From Actinobacteria bacterium UBA5975 (GTDB lineage: Bacteria; Actinomycetota; Actinomycetes; Nanopelagicales; Nanopelagicaceae): 10,586 bases of DNA. The stretch is taken from assembly GCA_002430075.1 (NCBI GenBank), contig DJBN01000087.1:1423-12008 (forward strand), given 5' to 3'. The position numbers and the translations under genes were made by a program. Below the pieces are notes generated by a model, which did not search any database, had not been told where the DNA came from, and saw only the letters and a program-made list of their open reading frames with translations. Below are positions 6,289 to 10,586 of the stretch, piece after piece (the stretch's first letter is position 1; every line of letters begins with the position of its first letter).

Positions 6289-7356
6289 ATGAATTCCGAG
6301 CACTTGCATCCCGAAACCCTTGCGATCTCTTCGGGACGACCTTCTCATAAAGCTGGAGAAGGAATCAACGCTCCGATTTCTCTCAACTCAACTTTTGTAG
6401 CTGGTGGTGAAATAAATTATGGTCGAACAGGAAATCCAACGTGGCATCCTCTTGAGGAAACTATTAGCGCTCTTGAAGAGGCCGACGCAACTCTTCTATT
6501 CTCATCAGGAATGGCAGCGATAACCGCGGTTTTCTCGCTACTTCCTCATGGTGCTCCAGTAGTTGCCTCACACGAGGGCTATAGCGGAACAATGTCCCTA
6601 TTGAAGCGCTATCACGATCAAGGTCGCCTGGAAGTCCGCTTTGTTGATATTGCAGATACGGCAGAAGTTTTAAGTCAGCTGCAAGGAGCAGCATTTCTCT
6701 GGGTTGAATCACCAACTAATCCAGGTCTTGCCGTTGCAGATGTTGGAACTATCATCGGCGAAGCAAAGAAGCGCAATATGGGAGTGGGATTCGATAATAC
6801 CTTCGCGACTCCACTGAATCAGAAGCCTCTTACATTTGGCGCCGATATCGTCATGCACTCTGTGACAAAGTATTTAGCCGGCCACAGCGACGTCGTTCTC
6901 GGTTCTCTATCGACCAAGGATCCAGCCCTGCACGCCCGCTTAAAAGATGCACGAGTCTCATTCGGGTCTATCGCCGGACCATTTGAAGCATGGCTAGCAC
7001 TGAGAGGAATCAGGACTTTTGCTCTCAGGTTTAACAAGGCTCAAGAGAGCGCAGCCGAATTGGCTAAGAAATTATCTGGCCACCCAACTGTGACCAACGT
7101 TCGCTATCCAGGCTTTGGGGCGATTATCTCCTTTGAAATAAAGGGGGATGCCGTTGCTGCCGAACGAGTCTGTGATGGAGCGTCACTGATTATTAATGCA
7201 ACAAGTCTTGGTGGAGTCGAATCTACTTGGGAGCGACGTCGACGTTGGGAGCTTGAAAGCCCTAGCGTCCCTGAAAATTTAATCAGGCTTTCCGTCGGAT
7301 GTGAAAATAGCGCGGATCTCTGGAACGATATCGACATCGCACTGACAAAGGCTTAA
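6289..7356 (+). CDS. Cys/Met metabolism PLP enzyme (cystathionine gamma-synthase/lyase-like)
   Basis: A 355-aa member of the Cys/Met metabolism PLP family, slightly shorter than the usual 380-400. Key sites are NYGRTGNPT (43-51; Tyr and Arg contact the cofactor phosphate of the partner subunit), FSSGMAA (71-77), VESPTNPG (139-146), FDNTFATP (168-175, Asp 169 for the pyridine nitrogen), HSVTKYLAGHSD (190-201, Lys 194 for the Schiff base), and a C-terminal RLSVGCEN carboxylate-binding segment. Family members are cystathionine gamma-synthases (MetB), beta-lyases (MetC), gamma-lyases and O-acetyl-homoserine sulfhydrylases. Sequence reading alone does not separate them. With a PatB-like C-S lyase just upstream, a gamma-synthase or gamma-lyase role beside it is plausible inference. 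TACTCT 6 nt before the ATG suggests a leaderless transcript in addition to any read-through. Confidence 0.87.
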   Translation: MNSEHLHPETLAISSGRPSHKAGEGINAPISLNSTFVAGGEINYGRTGNPTWHPLEETISALEEADATLLFSSGMAAITAVFSLLPHGAPVVASHEGYSGTMSLLKRYHDQGRLEVRFVDIADTAEVLSQLQGAAFLWVESPTNPGLAVADVGTIIGEAKKRNMGVGFDNTFATPLNQKPLTFGADIVMHSVTKYLAGHSDVVLGSLSTKDPALHARLKDARVSFGSIAGPFEAWLALRGIRTFALRFNKAQESAAELAKKLSGHPTVTNVRYPGFGAIISFEIKGDAVAAERVCDGASLIINATSLGGVESTWERRRRWELESPSVPENLIRLSVGCENSADLWNDIDIALTKA

Positions 7357-7378
7357 ATCAGGCAAAGTGCGCGAAAGA

Positions 7379-7394
7379 GGAGTATTTTTACTCC
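7379..7394 (+). promoter_or_regulatory. Perfect inverted repeat abutting the start of the 48-aa gene
   Basis: GGAGTA-TTTT-TACTCC is a perfect 6-bp stem with a 4-nt loop ending 1 nt before the ATG at 7396. It contains the only Shine-Dalgarno-like bases (AGGAG, 7378-7382) and a -10-like TATTTT (7383-7388, 7 nt before the ATG). It could be an operator over the promoter or a hairpin in read-through mRNA that hides the ribosome site. It is not a normal terminator, as no T-run follows. Confidence 0.4.
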
Positions 7395-7395
7395 C

Positions 7396-7542
7396 ATGAG
7401 AGCAATCAGGAGATTCCTTGCAACTATCACAGTTGCCCTACTTGCTTTCCGCGCTGTCGGCACTTTTCTGTCATGGGTTGAAAAACAAGAAGATAACTCA
7501 ACGGATGTTTGGATTGACGAAGACGAATTCGAAGACGCTTAA
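7396..7542 (+). CDS. 48-aa single-span membrane peptide with acidic tail
   Basis: A short frame from ATG to TAA encodes a basic N-terminus (MRAIRR), one hydrophobic segment (about 7-28, TITVALLAF followed by RAVGTFLSW) and a strongly acidic C-terminal tail (EKQEDNSTDVWIDEDEFEDA). The charge pattern predicts the N-terminus inside by the positive-inside rule, with the acidic tail outside, although the Arg at 19 is unusual for a span. It fills the gap after the PLP enzyme, and its stop directly abuts the GTG of the next membrane protein (TAA|GTG), which supports real coding and coupling. I do not recognise a family. A role as a small partner of the adjacent membrane protein is possible. Confidence 0.62.
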   Translation: MRAIRRFLATITVALLAFRAVGTFLSWVEKQEDNSTDVWIDEDEFEDA

Positions 7543-7929
7543 GTGAGCGCAGATCAGTACATCGCAGGTCAGTGCAATATTGGCAAGGCGGAAGTACGTC
7601 AGCGACAGATAGTTGCGCTCGTCGGACTATTCTTTAGTGTCAGCGCACTGATTGGCTTTATTTCAACAAGTGCATCTCCCAGTCTTCGACTTGGAATATT
7701 TCTCCCTTTAACAGTTTTTTCTGTTGGCTGGGTTCAATCACGCAAGAAGTTCTGCCTGGCATACGGCTTGATGGGGACTTTCAACTTTAACAGAATTGGA
7801 AAAGTCTCAAAGGTGACAGATGGTGTTTCTCTTAAAGCCGATCGCGCCATGGCGCTATCAATACTTGTGCAATCTATCGCTCTTGCCGGAGTGCTTACAC
7901 TTATCGTATACCTACTTCCGCTCAATTAA
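7543..7929 (+). CDS. Small membrane protein with N-terminal CNIG motif (128 aa)
   Basis: Three hydrophobic segments are visible: about 23-42, 48-65 and 103-125. The N-terminus reads YIAGQCNIGKAEVRQR (6-21), and between spans 2 and 3 there is QSRKKFCLAYGLMGTFNF (65-82). The pattern of a CNIG box, a following Glu/Arg pair, an R.FC..YG loop and a late ADRA-type helix start resembles a widespread uncharacterised small membrane family that I recall only by pattern. Cys 11 and Cys 71 could lie on the same membrane face and bind metal or form a disulfide. The GTG start follows the upstream stop with no gap and no Shine-Dalgarno, so it is probably translated by coupling. Its function is unknown. Confidence 0.72.
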   Translation: MSADQYIAGQCNIGKAEVRQRQIVALVGLFFSVSALIGFISTSASPSLRLGIFLPLTVFSVGWVQSRKKFCLAYGLMGTFNFNRIGKVSKVTDGVSLKADRAMALSILVQSIALAGVLTLIVYLLPLN

Positions 7930-7942
7930 ATTCTTATTTCAT

Positions 7943-7972
7943 CTTACATTTTCACTCGAAGAGTGACATTGT
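7943..7972 (+). promoter_or_regulatory. Candidate hpf promoter containing a palindrome
   Basis: CTTACA (7943-7948) and CATTGT (7967-7972) are spaced by 18 bp, and the latter ends 7 nt before the hpf GTG, so the mRNA may be leaderless. The spacer contains the perfect inverted repeat TCACTC-GAA-GAGTGA (7952-7966), placed as a repressor operator would be. No T-run follows it, which argues against a terminator for the upstream gene. Confidence 0.4.
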
Positions 7973-7979
7973 AGGACTT

Positions 7980-8327
7980 GTGAAAATTGTCATACATGCA
8001 AGGAACATGGAAATAGCCTCTGATTTCAAACCTATCGCTGAAGAAAAACTTCATTCTATGGAGCGTTTCAGCGTGGTTATAGATCGCATAGAAGTCGAGA
8101 TTCTTCACGAAGCCAATCCTCGCCAGGGCAAGAACTCACATAGAGTAGTTATTACTTCTCATGGATCCGGTCCGCTATTACGAGCTGAATCAAAAGGCTT
8201 TAATGATGTGGCAGCCTTTGATAACGCAATAAAGAGAATAGAGCTCCAAATTCGTAAAGTTCACGAAAAGAGCAAAAGCGTGGGCAGGGAGACTGTCCGA
8301 ACAATGGATTTAGAGTTAGGCGAGTAG
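7980..8327 (+). CDS. hpf: Short-form ribosome hibernation promoting factor (HPF/RaiA family)
   Basis: The 115-aa protein matches the HPF/YfiA N-terminal fold: a first strand KIVIHARNMEIASDF, the helix AEEKLHSMERF, central strands DRIEVEILHEAN and HRVVITSHG, then ESKGFNDVAAFDNAIKRIELQIRKVHEK with basic residues for ribosome contact. Such proteins bind the 30S decoding and P-site region and silence ribosomes in starvation. Most actinobacterial HPFs are long forms (about 200+ aa) with a C-terminal dimerisation domain. This one ends after the first domain, and the next gene starts immediately on the other strand, so it would be expected to act like short HPF/RaiA. The GTG start gives the correct family N-terminus. 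AGGA sits only 3 nt away, which is too close for a normal ribosome site. Confidence 0.9.
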   Translation: MKIVIHARNMEIASDFKPIAEEKLHSMERFSVVIDRIEVEILHEANPRQGKNSHRVVITSHGSGPLLRAESKGFNDVAAFDNAIKRIELQIRKVHEKSKSVGRETVRTMDLELGE

Positions 8328-8831
8328 TTAGCTCCGCTTAGAGTTTCTAGCCTGCTTCGACTTAAGCTTTTCATCTTTCTCAAACCCCATAAACTCTTTA
8401 AACTCTTTAAACCCCATAAACTCTTTAAATCCCATAAACTCTTTAAACCCCGCAGGGGCAGGACCGAGCAATTCAATTGCACTTTCACGAGCTGTGATAG
8501 CTGCAGTTATTGCAAGCCTTCTACTTGAAATAGCTATATTTTTCTGTTCAGGAGTACTTGAACTCTTCATTGTAAATTTAGCATCAAAAAAAGCCTCATC
8601 AATTGCGAATTTAAAATTGTCATTAATTAAGCGAATCTGCATTTTATGATTTTGTATCGCCACATAGAGGTCAGTCAATTCCTTCTTAGTTAATTCTTGT
8701 ATCGTTTTATTTTGATTAGTTGGGGAACTTGGGGAAGGTGAGGGTGCGGCTACCGCAGACGGCCACCAAGAAATCAGGGTAAAGGTGATGGAAATGAGCA
8801 AAGCACCTCTGAGGCCTGAATGTAATTTCAT
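8328..8831 (-). CDS. Secreted helical protein with C-terminal tandem repeats (167 aa)
   Basis: I do not recognise a named family. Residues 1-29 form a signal peptide (MKLHSGLRG, hydrophobic core ALLISITFTLI, cleavage near AVAA). A low-complexity Pro/Ser linker follows (PSPSPSSPTNQ), then a charged helical region (about 44-123) rich in Ala, Lys, Ile and Glu, with AISSRRLAITAAITARESAIELLG. The C-terminus (129-150) is a repeat of GFKEFM/FKE units, then a basic end KLKSKQARNSKRS. The helical part resembles exported actinobacterial proteins of unknown role with spaced A..AR..AI patterns. The frame extends to 9032, but ATG 8831 is chosen because the signal peptide begins there and TACTCT lies exactly 6 nt upstream; ATG 8837 is the alternative. 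The stop directly abuts the hpf stop. It is divergent from the response regulator, which may control it. Confidence 0.72.
   Translation of the reverse strand: MKLHSGLRGALLISITFTLISWWPSAVAAPSPSPSSPTNQNKTIQELTKKELTDLYVAIQNHKMQIRLINDNFKFAIDEAFFDAKFTMKSSSTPEQKNIAISSRRLAITAAITARESAIELLGPAPAGFKEFMGFKEFMGFKEFKEFMGFEKDEKLKSKQARNSKRS
8386..8447 (-). repeat. 18-bp in-frame tandem repeat in the secreted protein gene
   Basis: On the plus strand the core CCCATAAACTCTTTAAA occurs at 8386-8402, 8413-8429 and 8431-8447. The last two are 18 bp apart, and the first pair is 27 bp apart because of an extra 9-bp half unit (CTCTTTAAA, 8403-8411). All steps are multiples of three, so copy change alters protein length without a frameshift. 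The encoded unit is GFKEFM. Confidence 0.9.
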
Positions 8832-8837
8832 GCCCAT

Positions 8838-8843
8838 AGAGTA
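8838..8843 (-). promoter_or_regulatory. -10-like TACTCT for the secreted-protein gene
   Basis: The minus strand reads TACTCT-ATGGGC-ATG, so a leaderless transcript would begin at the ATG at 8831. The position 15-25 bp upstream, where a -35 would be, is taken by the 8856-8872 direct repeat. Confidence 0.5.
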
Positions 8844-8855
8844 AATCCATGCACG

Positions 8856-8872
8856 TGTGAATATTCTGTGAA
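8856..8872. promoter_or_regulatory. Candidate OmpR/PhoP-family binding site (11-bp direct repeat)
   Basis: The plus strand reads TGTGAA-TATTC-TGTGAA, two identical hexamers one helical turn (11 bp) apart. On the minus strand it is TCACAGA-ATAT-TCACACG, close to the mycobacterial PhoP box TCACAGC-N4-TCACAGC as I recall it. It lies between the divergent secreted-protein and response-regulator genes, 12 bp upstream of the former's -10. Confidence 0.5.
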
Positions 8873-8943
8873 AGTCCTCATGGCTTGGTGTGCGTGGCGA
8901 ACTCTTGCTAGGAAAGATGTCAGTAACATGGCAAGGTATAGCC

Positions 8944-9630
8944 ATGAGCCAACTAATTATGGTTATTGATGACGAGGCCGGAGTCCGCGATCTACTTGGA
9001 GATGCACTCAAATTAGCCGGCTTTGAAACCATTACGGCAGCCGATGCGATGATGGCTCAGACATTGTTAAGAAATACAAAACCAGACTTACTGATTGTCG
9101 ATATTAATATGCCGATGATGGATGGATTTGAGTTCATCGAGCGCATACGAGGTAATGGTGACAACACGCCAGCGCTCATGTTGAGCGCACGCGGTGATCG
9201 TGCTGATATCACTCGCGGACTTACTCTTGGTGCTGATGACTATGTAACTAAACCATTCGGACTTGAAGAGTTGGTTCTACGGATTAAGGCAATCTTACGA
9301 CGATCTCAGTTCGCTCTATCAGCTCCCACAAATCTGAGATCTGGTCCGATTGTCCTAGATAGCGACTCGCACCAAGTAACTTTTAACGATGAAGTAGTTG
9401 ATTTATCTCCCACTGAATTCAGATTGCTCCATGTCCTCCTTGAAAGTAAAGGTCGCGTACTAAGCAAGACATTCCTGCTCGATGAAGTATGGGGCATCAC
9501 ATTCGAATCAGAGAGCACAGTCGTAGATACCTACATTTCCTATCTACGCAAGAAACTTCATCGTGAAGGTTTTGAAGGAATCAGAACAATTAGAGGAGTT
9601 GGTTTTCAGCTACAAGCGGAGAAGAAGTGA
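8944..9630 (+). CDS. OmpR/PhoB-family response regulator (PhoP/TcrX-like)
   Basis: A 228-aa two-component regulator. The receiver domain (about 4-118) has the acidic pair D9/D10, phospho-acceptor D53 in LLIVDINMP, Ser 81 at the switch position, and K103 in DDYVTKPF. The C-terminal winged helix (about 130-226) shows DLSPTEFRLLHVLL, GRVLSKTFLLDEVWG, VVDTYISYLRKKL (recognition helix region) and IRTIRGVGFQL. These match the PhoP/TcrX/TrcR-like subgroup of actinobacterial regulators; the exact orthologue cannot be fixed by eye. The ATG at 8944 is preferred over upstream in-frame codons (8890, 8926) because the receiver begins right there and AAGG lies 7 nt upstream. Its stop overlaps the kinase start by 4 bp. 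The 8856-8872 direct repeat upstream suggests autoregulation. Confidence 0.93.
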   Translation: MSQLIMVIDDEAGVRDLLGDALKLAGFETITAADAMMAQTLLRNTKPDLLIVDINMPMMDGFEFIERIRGNGDNTPALMLSARGDRADITRGLTLGADDYVTKPFGLEELVLRIKAILRRSQFALSAPTNLRSGPIVLDSDSHQVTFNDEVVDLSPTEFRLLHVLLESKGRVLSKTFLLDEVWGITFESESTVVDTYISYLRKKLHREGFEGIRTIRGVGFQLQAEKK

Positions 9631-10586
9631 AGTTAAGTACCTCATCCCGAATCAGTCTTGTAACAGTTCTTCTTCTTACCATTATTACGACGATTCTCGG
9701 TGGATACTCGGTACTTCACTCACAGAGTGCCGACATTAGAAAAGTGGATGAGTCACTCAATTTTGTTGCAAGGAGTGCTCTTGAGAATCCAGAACAACCA
9801 GTCGGAGCTGCGCTCTATGTCATCGAACGATCAAATCTAGATGTAACTCTTACATTTTTAACTCAGTACGGCCAAGAGACAGTAATAAATAAGTCAACGC
9901 TCAAATACTTAGGTGCCCCTGATTTACTAACGGTCAATTTAGCGACAACTTCTCCAGTCTTCGTGAATGGAAAATCGCCATATCGCTTTCTTGCGGTGGT
10001 TGTTGAAGGCGGAGATTACATCGTAATCGCGCGTTCGACAGCTGAGATAAGGTCAAATTTCAACTCAGATTTACAATCCCTTGCATTTCTCACCTTCGTC
10101 ATTGATCTCATCGCAGCGCTTCTGCTTCTGCTGTACTTCCGTCGCGTAACAGTGAAAGAGGAGTCAGCGTCCCTTGCCCGTATGCAAGAATTTCTAGGAG
10201 ATGCATCTCATGAGCTACGTACCCCACTTACCGTTATTAAAGGTTATGTGGAGATGTTGAGCAAAAATCAATTAACCGAAAGTTCAGATCGAGAACGTGC
10301 ATTTGACCGAGTAGGCACTGAAATAGTAAGAATGGAGACATTGGTTCAAGATCTTCTTCTCCTAGCAGAAATCGGGGAGAGCGGAACACGCGATGTTGAG
10401 ATAGTAGATCTTAGTGAATTACTTATTTCTTACGGCACTGATTTCATCACGCTCAATCCAAAGCGAGACGTTTCACTGTCAATAGCTCAAGGTATACATG
10501 TTGAAGCTTCACGAGATCAGCTTGCTCGATTTATTCAAAATGCACTCACGAATATTGTTAGACACACTTCAGATGAAGTAGCAGTT
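9627..10586 (+). CDS. Membrane sensor histidine kinase, partial (3' end outside window)
   Basis: The frame starts at GTG 9627, overlaps the response regulator stop by 4 bp (GTGA), and has GGAG 5 nt upstream. It stays open to the right edge (320 codons). TM1 is about 9-30, an extracytoplasmic sensor region about 31-150, and TM2 about 151-170. A short linker of about 15 residues leads to the HisKA box FLGDASHELRTPLTVIKGY (189-207, phospho-acceptor His 195). The HATPase domain begins around 285 with the N-box FIQNALTNIVRHT (302-314). No HAMP domain fits between TM2 and HisKA, which is unusual for this class. The C-terminal G1/G2 boxes lie beyond the window. It should phosphorylate the regulator encoded just upstream. 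The stimulus is unknown. Confidence 0.93.
   Translation, partial: MKLSTSSRISLVTVLLLTIITTILGGYSVLHSQSADIRKVDESLNFVARSALENPEQPVGAALYVIERSNLDVTLTFLTQYGQETVINKSTLKYLGAPDLLTVNLATTSPVFVNGKSPYRFLAVVVEGGDYIVIARSTAEIRSNFNSDLQSLAFLTFVIDLIAALLLLLYFRRVTVKEESASLARMQEFLGDASHELRTPLTVIKGYVEMLSKNQLTESSDRERAFDRVGTEIVRMETLVQDLLLLAEIGESGTRDVEIVDLSELLISYGTDFITLNPKRDVSLSIAQGIHVEASRDQLARFIQNALTNIVRHTSDEVAV

Noticed and set aside
7952..7966. Palindrome read as a terminator of the CNIG gene
   Set aside because: There is no U-rich tract after the stem in either direction; a promoter operator fits the position better.
7952..7966. CIRCE (HrcA) element
   Set aside because: It shares CACTC/GAGTG, but CIRCE has longer arms and a 9-bp spacer, while this has 3 bp.
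8832..9032. Upstream extension of the secreted-protein frame
   Set aside because: It would overlap the response regulator start and bury the signal peptide, which must be N-terminal.
1..10586. Defence system, CRISPR array, phage or transposon
   Set aside because: I found no nuclease/toxin pairs, spaced direct repeats, integrase or transposase motifs; all genes look like core or lineage-specific chromosomal genes.

Overview
The window looks like part of a streamlined, moderate-to-low GC actinobacterial chromosome. The clearest lineage marker is the convergent pair of a PdtaS-type sensor kinase and a WhiB1-type iron-sulfur protein, a pairing also found in mycobacteria. The compact gene packing, the AT-leaning actinobacterial coding and several leaderless-looking starts would suit freshwater Nanopelagicales-like actinobacteria. 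That placement is inference, because no rRNA or other placing marker is present. I see no mobile element, CRISPR array or prophage.

Layout. Positions 1-1900 (+) hold the end of a SAF-domain (CpaB-like) gene, a CpaE/TadZ-like ATPase with a degenerate P-loop, and an acidic protein I do not recognise. These look like Tad/Flp-pilus-related genes. Positions 1903-3375 (+) encode the PdtaS-like kinase, facing whiB1 (-) across 7 bp. A tRNA-Arg(CCG) with encoded CCA lies upstream of whiB1 on the same strand, and msrA diverges from it. msrA converges on an AlkA-family DNA glycosylase, and the two genes share a CTAG that ends both reading frames. From 5108 rightwards (+) come two PLP enzymes of sulfur amino acid metabolism (PatB-like C-S lyase and a cystathionine gamma-synthase/lyase homologue), a 48-aa single-span peptide, a 128-aa membrane protein with a CNIG motif, and a short HPF ribosome hibernation factor. 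HPF abuts a convergent secreted protein whose C-terminus is an 18-bp tandem repeat. Its start region diverges from an OmpR-family response regulator and its membrane kinase, which runs off the right edge.

Regulation. The most striking non-coding signal is a recurring -10-like hexamer (TANNNT, three times exactly TACTCT) placed 6-8 nt before start codons, which implies many leaderless mRNAs. The second is an 11-bp-period direct repeat (TGTGAA-N5-TGTGAA) in the divergent region beside the response regulator. On the reverse strand it resembles the mycobacterial PhoP box and could let the regulator control both itself and the secreted-protein gene. Inverted repeats lie in the leader or promoter regions of whiB1, the 48-aa gene and hpf. 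No convincing rho-independent terminator was seen. There is no gene-free stretch over 300 bases; the longest is about 170 bp between whiB1 and the tRNA.

Functional theme: redox and sulfur handling (WhiB1, MsrA, two PLP enzymes), DNA repair, stationary-phase ribosome protection and envelope signalling. No single new multi-gene system is evident. The most novel material is small proteins and regulatory architecture.
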